Of a stretch of 64,000 nucleotides of DNA, positions 42,645 through 50,404 are shown piece after piece; position 1 is the first letter of the stretch; each line of letters begins with the position of its first letter. The stretch covers positions 310,001 to 374,000 of the forward strand of contig CAWICB010000001.1 of NCBI GenBank assembly GCA_963834515.1, given 5' to 3'. The notes beneath the pieces are model-generated. The model was not told the DNA's origin. It was given only the letters and a program-made list of their open reading frames with translations, and searched no databases. Both the position numbers and the translations under genes were made by a program. Source of the stretch: RYN-230 sp963834515 (lineage in GTDB: Bacteria; Actinomycetota; Actinomycetes; Streptosporangiales; Streptosporangiaceae).

Positions 42645-43361
42645 GTGCTGGAGCAGGTAAGCGTGATTCGCTACGTCACGCCGCTGCGCGAGGGCGGGTC
42701 GCTGCCCGCGCTGGTCGAGGCGGACAACCTGGGCACGTACGTGCTCGAGTTCCGCGGTGCGGGGCAGGGCGCCAAGGCGCTGGCCGCCGAGATCATCGGC
42801 GGTGAGCTGGCCCGCCGCCTCGGGCTGCGCACGCCCGAGCTGGCGCTGGCCTACCTGGACCCGCGGATCGCCAGCACCGAGCCCGACCCGGAGATCCAGG
42901 ACCTGCTCCGGGCGAGCAGCGGGCAGAACGTGGCCGTGGACTTCCTGCCCGGCTCGGCCGGTTTCGACCCGGCGGGCTGGCGGGCCGACGCCGGCTTCGC
43001 CAGCCGCGTCCTCTGGTTCGACGCGCTGATCCAGAACGTGGACCGGACCTGGCGCAACCCGAACCTGCTCGTCTGGCACGGCGGCATCTGGCTGATCGAC
43101 CACGGCTCGGCGCTGTACTTCCAGCACAACTGGCCGGCCGCCAACCCGGTGGCCCCGTTCGACGCGCGGGATCACGTGCTGCGCCTGGCCGCGACCCGGC
43201 TGGGCGAGGCGCATCAGGCGCTCGCGCCGCTGATCACCGGCGCGCTGCTCGAGGACGTCGTCGGGCTGGTGCCGGCTGACTGGCTCGGCGACGGCCGGCC
43301 CGGGGACTATGTCAGTCATCTGCTGCGGCGCGTTCCGCAGGTGCTGGAGGTGATCCGGTGA
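42645..43361 (+). CDS. HipA-like kinase-family protein
   Basis: A 238-residue protein of the stand-alone HipA-like kinase group that is regularly paired with DUF3037. It has the glycine-rich RGAGQGAKALAAEIIGGELA region, and a catalytic-like block WFDALIQNVDRTWRNPNLLV then LIDHGSALYFQHNW (DxxxxN and a metal-binding Asp). The strand before the glycine motif reads TYVLEFRG; from memory, homologues have Lys at the Glu position, so ATP binding may be altered. It overlaps the downstream DUF3037 gene by one base (TGATG). No HipB-like antitoxin is adjacent, so it is not a classical HipBA module. Confidence 0.8.
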   Translation: MLEQVSVIRYVTPLREGGSLPALVEADNLGTYVLEFRGAGQGAKALAAEIIGGELARRLGLRTPELALAYLDPRIASTEPDPEIQDLLRASSGQNVAVDFLPGSAGFDPAGWRADAGFASRVLWFDALIQNVDRTWRNPNLLVWHGGIWLIDHGSALYFQHNWPAANPVAPFDARDHVLRLAATRLGEAHQALAPLITGALLEDVVGLVPADWLGDGRPGDYVSHLLRRVPQVLEVIR

Positions 43362-43758
43362 TGAGCACCGACCCAGCCGCCGCAGCGCTTGGCGCCGAGC
43401 CGTTCGAGTATGCCTGATCCGGGTCGTGCCGCGGGTCGAGCGGGGCGAGGCCATCAACGCCGGCGTCATCCTGTACTCACAGCGGCACCAGTTCCTCGGC
43501 TGCCGGATCGAGCTGGACACCGGACGGCTCCGGGCGCTGGATCCCGGCGCCGATGTGGCCGCCGTGCAGGCCGCGCTGTCCGCCGTGGGCGAGGACTGCC
43601 ACACCGGCCGGCCAGCCGAGGAGCCACCCGGGGTGCGGTTCCGCTGGCTGACCGCCCCGCGCAGCACGATCGTGCAGCCCAGCCCAGTGCACAGCGGCCT
43701 GACCACCAATCCGGCCGCCGAACTCGACCGCCTCTTCGCCGACCTGGTCCGTGTCTAG
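43361..43758 (+). pseudogene. DUF3037 protein with a one-base deletion
   Basis: The frame opens at ATG 43361 with MSTDPAAAALGAEPFEYA and hits TGA at about 43417. Adding one G (GCC-GTG-ATC instead of GCC-TGA) gives EPFEYAVIRVVPRVERGEAI, the normal DUF3037 start, and the rest (NAGVILYSQRHQFLGCRIEL to LDRLFADLVRV) is intact. The 398-base span is one short of a multiple of three. The gene is translationally coupled to the HipA-like kinase. Function of the family is unknown. Confidence 0.8.
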
Positions 43759-44144
43759 CTGTGCGGTGACTTGTTCCCAGATATGTGGCAAAGCGCACCG
43801 CACGCCGGGCTGGTGCCCGGCGGGCAGGTGACACGGGTCACAGCGGTACCTAGAGCAACGTCCCCGACGCACTCAGGGCTGGTTAACGGGCCGGTCGCGG
43901 GTAGCGGCCAGAGATAGGGCCGCCGGACCGGGGGACACCGGGGCCGGGACACCGGCCGGGCCCGGGACACCGGCCTGGGACCGGGACACCGGCCTGGGAC
44001 CGGGATTATCCGGCCGCGTTGCGCTGTTGTCGCCCATGACGTTAGTTTGGGTTAAGCAACTATATTTGGGGTGGTGTGCTGCCCGGGCGCGGCAACCCAG
44101 TACCCGTCAGGCCACGCCGGGCGCACCGCCAGGAAAGGGAGTCC
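43759..44144. other. 386-bp upstream region of the DHA2 pump with short repeats
   Basis: From about 43925 to 44003 a unit like CCGGGACACCGGCCTGGGA recurs four times with variations. It is followed by an A+T-rich stretch with TATATT at 44061-44066 as the best -10 and a doubled TTTGGG. No gene is supportable. Confidence 0.5.
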
Positions 44145-45959
44145 ATGCGGGGCTCGTCTGAGCTAGCCAAGTCCGCCCCGGCCCGGGTCCAGGCCGCCCC
44201 GGCCAAGCCAGCCCCAGCCCAGCGTGAGGCGGCACCGCAGCGCCGGGCGCACCGCCCGCCGGGCCGCCACTACAAGTGGATGGCGCTGTCCAACACCACG
44301 CTCGGCGTGCTGATGGCGACCATCAACGCCTCGATCATGCTGATCGCGCTGCCGGACATCTTCCGCGGCATTGGCGTGAACCCGCTGCAGCCGGGCAACA
44401 CCAGCCTGCTGCTCTGGATGATCATGGGGTACCTGGTCGTCACCGCGGTGCTGGTGGTCAGCTTCGGCCGGCTCGGCGACATGGTCGGCCGGGTCCGCAT
44501 CTACAACCTCGGCTTCGCCGTGTTCAGCCTGTTCTCGGTGCTGCTGGCGGTGACCTGGCTACACGGGACGCCTGCCGCATTGTGGATCATCGTCATGCGC
44601 GTCCTGCAAGGCATCGGCGGGGCCATGCTGATGGCCAACTCCAGCGCGCTGCTGACCGACGCGTTCCCGGCCAACCAGCGCGGGCTGGCCCTCGGGCTGA
44701 ACCAGGTCGCGGCCATCGCGGGCTCGTTCATCGGGCTCATCCTGGGCGGGCTGCTCGGGCCGGTGGACTGGCGGCTGGTCTTCTTGGTCTCGGTCCCGTT
44801 CGGCGTGTTCGGCACGTTCTGGGCCTACCTGAAGCTCCGCGAGCTAGGCGTCCGGCGGCCCGCCAAGCTGGACTGGTGGGGCAACGTGACGTTCGCCATC
44901 GGCCTGATCGCGGTGCTGGTCGGGATCACCTACGGTATCCAGCCCTACGGCGGGCACACGATGGGCTGGACCAGCCCGTTCGTGCTCACGGCCATTATCG
45001 GCGGGATCGCCACGCTGGTGATCTTCTGCTTCGTGGAGACCCGGGTGCCCGAGCCGATGTTCCGGCTGCCGCTGTTCCGGATCCGGGCCTTCACGGCCGG
45101 GAACCTGGCCAGCCTGCTGTCCAGCCTGGGCCGGGGCGGCCTGATGTTCGTGCTGATCATCTGGCTGCAGGGCATCTACCTGCCCCGGCACGGTTACGCG
45201 TTCAGCCAGACCCCGCTGTGGGCGGGCATCTTCATGGTGCCGCTGACGGCCGGCTTCCTGACCGCCGGGCCGGTGTCCGGCTGGCTGTCCGACCGGTTCG
45301 GGGCCCGGCCGTTCGCCACCGGCGGGATGATCGTCGCGGCGCTCTCGTTCCTGCTCCTGGAACTGCTGCCGATCAACTTCACGTACTGGGAGTTCGCACT
45401 GATCCTGCTGCTCAACGGGCTCGGCATGGGCCTGTTCGCCTCGCCGAACCGGGCCGGCATCATGAACAGCCTGCCCCGGGAGAGCCGCGGGGTCGGCGCC
45501 GGGATGAGCGCCACGTTCCAGAACTCGGCCATGGTGCTGTCCATCGGCATCTTCTTCACACTGATCATCCTGGGCCTGGCCTCGTCGCTGCCCGCCGCGC
45601 TGAGCCACGGCCTGATCGCCCAGGGCGTGCCGCGCGCCGCCGCGGCCCGGGTCGCGGCGCTGCCGCCGGTCTCGGTCATGTTCGCCGCGCTGCTCGGCTA
45701 CAACCCGGTGCAGACCCTGCTCGGCCACTCGCTCAGCCGGCTGCCCGCCAGCCACGTGGCCTACCTGACCGGGCGCAGCTTCTTCCCGGCCCTGATCGCG
45801 CCGTCGTTCTCGAACGGCCTGGACATCGCGTTCGACTTCGCCATCGCGGCGTGCCTGATCGCGGCCGTGGCCTCGCTGCTGCGCGGCAAGCGGTACGTGC
45901 ACGAGGAGCACGCCGTGCCCGCCGCGCCAGAGCCGGCGGAACGCCCGGCGGCGGCCTGA
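44145..45959 (+). CDS. DHA2-family MFS transporter
   Basis: A 604-residue pump with about 14 membrane segments after a 45-residue basic, Ala/Pro-rich cytoplasmic N-terminus. It has LMATINASIMLIALPDIFRG in TM1, FGRLGDMVGRVRIYNLGF (motif A) and QVAAIAGSFIGLILGGLLGP (motif C). Two large extracytoplasmic insertions between late helices are visible. Likely a drug or metabolite exporter; no adjacent regulator. AGGAAAGGGAG precedes the ATG. Its TGA is the first unit of a TGA-anchored tandem array. Confidence 0.88.
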   Translation: MRGSSELAKSAPARVQAAPAKPAPAQREAAPQRRAHRPPGRHYKWMALSNTTLGVLMATINASIMLIALPDIFRGIGVNPLQPGNTSLLLWMIMGYLVVTAVLVVSFGRLGDMVGRVRIYNLGFAVFSLFSVLLAVTWLHGTPAALWIIVMRVLQGIGGAMLMANSSALLTDAFPANQRGLALGLNQVAAIAGSFIGLILGGLLGPVDWRLVFLVSVPFGVFGTFWAYLKLRELGVRRPAKLDWWGNVTFAIGLIAVLVGITYGIQPYGGHTMGWTSPFVLTAIIGGIATLVIFCFVETRVPEPMFRLPLFRIRAFTAGNLASLLSSLGRGGLMFVLIIWLQGIYLPRHGYAFSQTPLWAGIFMVPLTAGFLTAGPVSGWLSDRFGARPFATGGMIVAALSFLLLELLPINFTYWEFALILLLNGLGMGLFASPNRAGIMNSLPRESRGVGAGMSATFQNSAMVLSIGIFFTLIILGLASSLPAALSHGLIAQGVPRAAAARVAALPPVSVMFAALLGYNPVQTLLGHSLSRLPASHVAYLTGRSFFPALIAPSFSNGLDIAFDFAIAACLIAAVASLLRGKRYVHEEHAVPAAPEPAERPAAA

Positions 45960-46010
45960 ACCCCCCGGCGGCCTGAACCCCCCGGCGGCCTGAACCCCCC
46001 GGCGGCCTGA
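45957..46010 (+). repeat. TGA-anchored 17-bp tandem array
   Basis: The stop codon (45957-45959) starts unit TGAACCCCCCGGCGGCC, repeated at 45974 and 45991 with a fourth TGA at 46008. TGAs therefore appear in all three frames directly after the MFS gene. The unit sequence resembles those at 1490 and 56773. Confidence 0.85.
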
Positions 46011-46357
46011 ACCCCGGCCGGCAGCCTGCCCCCCGGCCAGCCAGGCCCCGGGGGGGAGGTCATCCGGGACCCGGCTGGGGCTTACTACGGCACGGCCGCC
46101 AACCGCCGCGGGCTCAGCGTTTGCCCCGGCTGCCGGCCGCGGCTGTGCCCTTCATCGAAATGGCGCGGGAAGGGACGGTTAAGGGGCAATGGGCCTGGCC
46201 GGACAGTCTTAGGTCCCGGTTCCCGGCTGGCCCTTGGGTCCCGGTTCCCGGGTGGCCGCCGCCGCCCCGGCGCGGGCAGGGGAGAAACTGGTACTAACCG
46301 GCCTGGAATGACCTGGGCAGGCCGGGCGCGGACCGGGCCGGGGAAGGGGCACACACG
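45960..46357. other. 398-bp region before cysK
   Basis: The TGA array takes the first 50 bp. The rest is G+C-rich with a slightly A+T-richer island near 46148-46185 (TTCATCGAAATGG). GGAAGGGG before 46358 is the cysK ribosome site. I see no T-box, SAM riboswitch or other known sulfur-responsive RNA. Confidence 0.45.
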
Positions 46358-47290
46358 ATGCGGATCGCCGCGGATGTCACGGAACTGATCGGGAACACGC
46401 CGCTGGTCCGGCTGCGCCGGGTGACCGACGGGGCGGCCGCACAGGTCGTGGCCAAGCTGGAGTTCTTCAACCCGGCCAATAGCGTCAAGGACCGCATCGG
46501 GGTGGCCATGCTCGACGCGGCCGAGCGGGACGGCCTGCTCCGGCCGGACACCATCGTCCTGGAACCGACCAGCGGGAACACCGGTATCGCGCTGGCCATG
46601 GTGTGCGCGGCGCGCGGCTACCGCTGCGTGCTGACCATGCCGGAGACGATGAGCCGGGAACGGCGGATGCTGCTCCGCGCGCTCGGCGCCGAGCTGATCC
46701 TCACCCCGGGGCCGGACGGAATGCCCGGTGCCATCGCCCAGGCCGAGGACATGGCCAAAGACGACCCGCGCTACTTCGTCCCGCAACAGTTCGAGAACCC
46801 GGCCAACCCGGCCATCCACCGGGCCACCACAGCCGAGGAGATCTGGCGGGACACCGACGGCACACTGGACATCTTCGTGGCCGGCGTGGGCACCGGCGGA
46901 ACCATCTCCGGGGTCGGCGAGGTCATCAAGGAGCGTAAGCCGTCAGTACGGATGATCGCCGTCGAGCCGGCCGCGTCCCCGGTCCTGGAGGGCGGGCCGA
47001 AGGGCCCGCACCCGATCCAGGGCATCGGCGCCGGGTTCGTGCCGGATGTCTACGACGCCAGCGTGGTCGACGAGATCGTCCCGGTGGGCAACGACGACGC
47101 GTTCGGCATGGCCCGCCGGCTGGCTCGTGAGGAAGGGCTGCTGGTCGGCATCTCGGCCGGCGCGGCGGTGTGGGCGGCCGTCTCGCTCGCGCACCGGCCG
47201 GAGCACGCGGGCCAGCTGATCGTCGTGGTCGTCCCGGATTTCGGCGAGCGCTACCTCAGCACCCCGCTGTTCGCCGGCCTGGGGGACTAG
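46358..47290 (+). CDS. cysK: Cysteine synthase A
   Basis: A 310-residue PLP enzyme that makes cysteine from O-acetylserine and sulfide. The PLP lysine is in EFFNPANSVKDRIG (about residue 44), the asparagine loop in PTSGNTGIALAMV, and the phosphate-binding loop in GVGTGGTISGVGE. Length and motifs are standard. The serine acetyltransferase gene follows with 2 bp between them, so the pathway pair is one operon. Confidence 0.95.
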   Translation: MRIAADVTELIGNTPLVRLRRVTDGAAAQVVAKLEFFNPANSVKDRIGVAMLDAAERDGLLRPDTIVLEPTSGNTGIALAMVCAARGYRCVLTMPETMSRERRMLLRALGAELILTPGPDGMPGAIAQAEDMAKDDPRYFVPQQFENPANPAIHRATTAEEIWRDTDGTLDIFVAGVGTGGTISGVGEVIKERKPSVRMIAVEPAASPVLEGGPKGPHPIQGIGAGFVPDVYDASVVDEIVPVGNDDAFGMARRLAREEGLLVGISAGAAVWAAVSLAHRPEHAGQLIVVVVPDFGERYLSTPLFAGLGD

Positions 47291-47292
47291 CC

Positions 47293-47997
47293 GTGCTCAC
47301 CGCGCTGCGCACCGACCTGCGGGCGGCCCGGGACCGCGACCCGGCCGCGCGCAGTACCGCGGAACTCGTGCTGTGCTACCCCGGCATCCACGCCATCTGG
47401 GGGCACCGGGTCAGCCACTGGCTGTGGCGGCACGGCCGGACCCTGCTGGCCCGGCTCTGCTCGGCGGTGACCCGGCTGCTCACCGGGGTGGACATCCACC
47501 CGGCCGCGGTCCTCGGGCCCGGGCTGTTCATCGACCACGCCACCGGGGTGGTCATCGGGGAGACGGCTGAGGTGGGCGCGGACGTGACCATTTACCACGG
47601 CGTCACGCTGGGCGGCACCAGCCTGGACCGGGGCAAACGGCACCCCACCGTCGGCGACCGGGTGACGATCGGGGCCGGCGCGAAGGTCCTCGGCCCGGTC
47701 ACCATCGGCCCCGGCAGCCGGATCGGCGCCAACGCGGTGGTGGTCAGGCCGGTCCCGCCGGACTCGGTCGTGGTCGGCGTGCCCGGCCAGGTCGTGCACC
47801 GCCGGCAGGCCCGCGGCGCGTCGGCCCCGGCCGACCTGGACCACGTGCTGCTGCCCGACGTGGTCGGCGTCAGCCTCCGCGCGCTGCACGACCGCATCGA
47901 GATACTGGAGGCCGCGGTGAACGGCGCCGCCCCCGCCGCGGCCCCGCCCCACCCGGCCAGCTCCGGCGTCTGGTACGAACAAGACTTTTCCATCTGA
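47293..47997 (+). CDS. cysE: Serine O-acetyltransferase
   Basis: A 234-residue CysE/EpsC-type enzyme that acetylates serine for CysK. An N-terminal helical part (LCYPGIHAIWGHRVSHWLWR) leads to left-handed hexapeptide repeats: VDIHPAAVLGPGLFIDHATG, VVIGETAEVGADVTIYHGVT and LGGTSLDRGKRHPTVGD. The C-terminus extends about 40 residues past the core. GTG at 47293 lies 2 bp after the cysK stop. Confidence 0.93.
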   Translation: MLTALRTDLRAARDRDPAARSTAELVLCYPGIHAIWGHRVSHWLWRHGRTLLARLCSAVTRLLTGVDIHPAAVLGPGLFIDHATGVVIGETAEVGADVTIYHGVTLGGTSLDRGKRHPTVGDRVTIGAGAKVLGPVTIGPGSRIGANAVVVRPVPPDSVVVGVPGQVVHRRQARGASAPADLDHVLLPDVVGVSLRALHDRIEILEAAVNGAAPAAAPPHPASSGVWYEQDFSI

Positions 47998-48052
47998 ACG
48001 CCCGGCCCCGCCCACTCGGCCCGGGCCGCGCGCGGACAACCGAGGGACAGCG

Positions 48053-48850
48053 ATGACTACCAGCCCAGGCCGTACTGGCCGCACTGAACTGGATGGGGTC
48101 CGGGCTCTGGTCACCGGCGGGACCAGCGGGCTCGGCCGGGCCATGGCCGGCGCGCTGGCCGCGGCGGGCGCCACGGTCGTGATCACCAGCCGGTCGGCGG
48201 AGCGGGCCGCGGCGGCCGCCGCGCGCTGGCCGGGCGCGGCCGGGATCGCAGCCGACGCCGGTGACGAGGCGTCGGTGGCCCGGGCGGCCGATCAGGTGTG
48301 GTCCCGGCTCGGCCGCCTCGACCTGCTGGTCAACAACGCCGGGCTGGGCATGCGCACGGTCAACCCCCGGTTCATGGTCCAGCCGCGGGGATTCTGGGCC
48401 GTGCCCCCGGGCACGTTCCGGGCCGTAATGGACGTGAACCTGACCGGCTATTTCCTGATGACCCGGGAGATCACCCCGCGGATGCTGGCCGCCGGGTCCG
48501 GGCGCATCGTGAACATCTCAATGAACCACGCCACCATGAACCGGCGCGGGTTCGTGCCCTACGGGCCGTCCCGGGCCGGCGCCGAGGCGCTGTCCCGGAT
48601 CATGGCCGCTGACCTGCGCGGTACTCCGGTCACGGTCAACATCCTTCTCCCCAGCGGCGCCACCGATACCGGCATGCTGCCGGCCGCCCCGGACCGCCCG
48701 GCCCAGTTCACCCCGATCGACCCGGCGGTCATGGGGCCGCCGATCGTCTGGCTGGCCTCGGCCGCGGCGGCCGGCGTGCACGACGAGCGCATCGTGGCCA
48801 CTGAGTTCGGCGACTGGCTGGCCCGCCGGGCTACCCGGTCAGCAGGCTGA
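48053..48850 (+). CDS. SDR-family oxidoreductase with Arg in place of the catalytic Lys
   Basis: A 265-residue classical SDR: TGGTSGLGRAMAGAL cofactor loop near residue 22, NNAGLG, and Ser in NISMNHATM. The active-site motif reads YGPSR, so the canonical Y-x3-K Lys is Arg, which may lower or change activity. GAGGGACAG precedes the ATG. The 3' end overlaps the convergent DUF4097-like gene by 20 bp. Confidence 0.85.
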   Translation: MTTSPGRTGRTELDGVRALVTGGTSGLGRAMAGALAAAGATVVITSRSAERAAAAAARWPGAAGIAADAGDEASVARAADQVWSRLGRLDLLVNNAGLGMRTVNPRFMVQPRGFWAVPPGTFRAVMDVNLTGYFLMTREITPRMLAAGSGRIVNISMNHATMNRRGFVPYGPSRAGAEALSRIMAADLRGTPVTVNILLPSGATDTGMLPAAPDRPAQFTPIDPAVMGPPIVWLASAAAAGVHDERIVATEFGDWLARRATRSAG

Positions 48851-49548
48851 GCTCGCCCGACGTGACGTGGACGCTGATGGTCCGGCTGGCGGTGGCCGAC
48901 TGCGCCACGCCCGCGTCCAGGTAGCCCGAGCTGACCTGCTGGCGGAGCCGGTAGACGGACCCGCGCGGCAGCCGCACGGTGGCCTGGGCGGACAGCAGCG
49001 TCACGGCCAGCTGGCGGGGCGGGCTGGCGAACGTGGCGTCCAGATGGCCGGAGGTGATGACCGCGGCCAGCGCCGGCGAGCGCAGCCCGGTCGCGCTGAT
49101 GTCGACGCTGCGGCCGGTGATGCGCACCCGCCCGGCCAGCCGGAACGCGGTCACGTGGCCGGCGCTGGTCCAGCACGATCGCCGTGCGCTCGGGCAGCAC
49201 CAGCCGGAGGTTGCCGGTGCACGGGCTGCCGGCCGCACACCGGTAGCCGAGCCGGAGCACGTGCCCGGCCTGGCGCGGCCCGGTGGCGACCGCGGCCCGG
49301 TGGCCGGGCTGCCAGTGCAGCTGGCCGGTCAGCGTGACCTGCTGGCCGCGGCCGGGCTCCCCGGTGATGGACAGCTGGCCAGGCGGGCCCTGGAACACCA
49401 CGGTGGACACTGACGCGGCGCTGACCGACACCGCGACGCTGCCCGGGCTGGCCCGGCCCCGGGCCAGCACCACGGTCAGGGTCACCATGCCCAGGATCAC
49501 GGCCGCGCCGAACCAGGCCCAGCGCGGCGGCGGTGCGATCGGTGCCAC
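48831..49548 (-). pseudogene. Membrane-anchored DUF4097-like protein, one frameshift
   Basis: GTG at 49548 (GGGAG upstream) opens a protein with a membrane helix WAWFGAAVILGMVTLTVVL and an exported beta-rich domain. After RLVLPERTAIVLDQ the frame goes wrong near 49165. The continuation SAGHVTAFRLAGRVRITGRS, then DISATGLRSPALAAVITSGH and an end at 48831, is one base out, and the span implies one extra base. The repeated short beta strands (SGHLDATF, SGYLDAGV, SGELSLLTG) are typical of DUF4097/adhesin-like beta-solenoids. Corrected length is about 238 residues. Confidence 0.65.
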
Positions 49549-49677
49549 GCTCCCAGAATGCCCGCCGGCCCGCCGATGATGTGCGCCATTCCATGGTTTA
49601 ATCCGGCGGTCTCGGGTATCTGCGGGGCCGCATTGCGACGTACCTTTCAGCCGCCCAGCTAAACAGGAGGATGACCC

Positions 49678-49848
49678 ATGCTGGGTTTCATCGCCGCCGT
49701 TCTGTTCGCCATTGCCTTCATCATCAACGCGGCCGGCGTGGCCGTGAGCAACGCTCTCTTCAGCGTGACCAGCCTGATGCTGCTCGGCCTGGCCTGCCTG
49801 GCCCTGCACCTGTCCGGGGTGGGCAGCAGCTGGCGCTGGCGCCGCTAA
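49678..49848 (+). CDS. 56-residue two-helix membrane protein
   Basis: MLGFIAAVLFAIAFIINAAG starts the protein; a second helix LFSVTSLMLLGLACLALHLS follows and it ends GSSWRWRR. AACAGGAGG sits 7 nt before the ATG, which is strong support for a real small gene. Similar tiny proteins are widespread in actinobacteria, without known function. Its stop overlaps the convergent nucleotidyltransferase by 4 bp. Confidence 0.75.
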   Translation: MLGFIAAVLFAIAFIINAAGVAVSNALFSVTSLMLLGLACLALHLSGVGSSWRWRR

Positions 49849-50323
49849 CCGCCGAGTTCCCGGAGCAGCCGGATGCCGTGCCGGTCGTTGTCGTCCGGTG
49901 GGTACCCGGTGTGGAAGCGCAGCTGCAGCTCACGGCTGAGGCAGCGGACCGGGCGGTTACTAAGCCGCCCGCGGCCGCGCAGCCCGCCGGCCGTGTAGCT
50001 GCCGGACGTGCCGTCCTGCAGCCGCTGGTGACCATTACCCAGCTCATCCACGACCAGCGGGTGCAGGCCGATCCGGTGGCCGGCGGCGTCCCGCAGGTCG
50101 AGCCGGGCCGGCATCCCGTCCTCGGAGACCTGGTTGCCGAGCCCGGCCAGCAGCCTGGTCACCGCCCCGGCCTCGGCCAGCCGGGTGGCCAGGCCCAGGT
50201 CCTGGTGCGCCCTGGTCGGGCGGCCGGCCAGGGCGTCCACCCCCAACCGCCGTCCAGCCCCACCTGGAGGCCGTTTCCTTCCAGCAGGCCGACCACGTCG
50301 ATGACCAGCTGCCCCGGCATCAT
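49845..50323 (-). pseudogene. Lincosamide-type nucleotidyltransferase-like protein, one-base deletion
   Basis: ATG at 50323 opens MMPGQLVIDVVGLLEGNGLQ and reaches GLDGGWG, then loses frame at a G5 run near 50245. One extra G gives GGWGVDALAGRPTRAHQDLG, the nucleotidyltransferase motif (GGW-x-VDAL-x-GR-x-TR-x-H-x-DLD) of LinB/aminoglycoside adenylyltransferase-like proteins. The remainder to 49845 (HPLVVDELGNGHQRL and so on) is in the second frame. In the motif the last Asp of DLD appears as Gly, which could be another error or a lost metal ligand. Such genes are often housekeeping-like paralogues, so resistance is only a possibility. Confidence 0.65.
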
Positions 50324-50404
50324 GGCGCCGTCCAGCCCCGGCCGGGCCGCGTGGCCCCGGGGCGCTGACCGGCGCACGCACCGGGCCACGGCAGGATTGC
50401 AGTC

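Noticed and set aside
42645..43758. Classical HipBA toxin-antitoxin module
   Set aside because: No HipB-type HTH antitoxin is adjacent; the partner is DUF3037 and the upstream MarR has its own operator and target.
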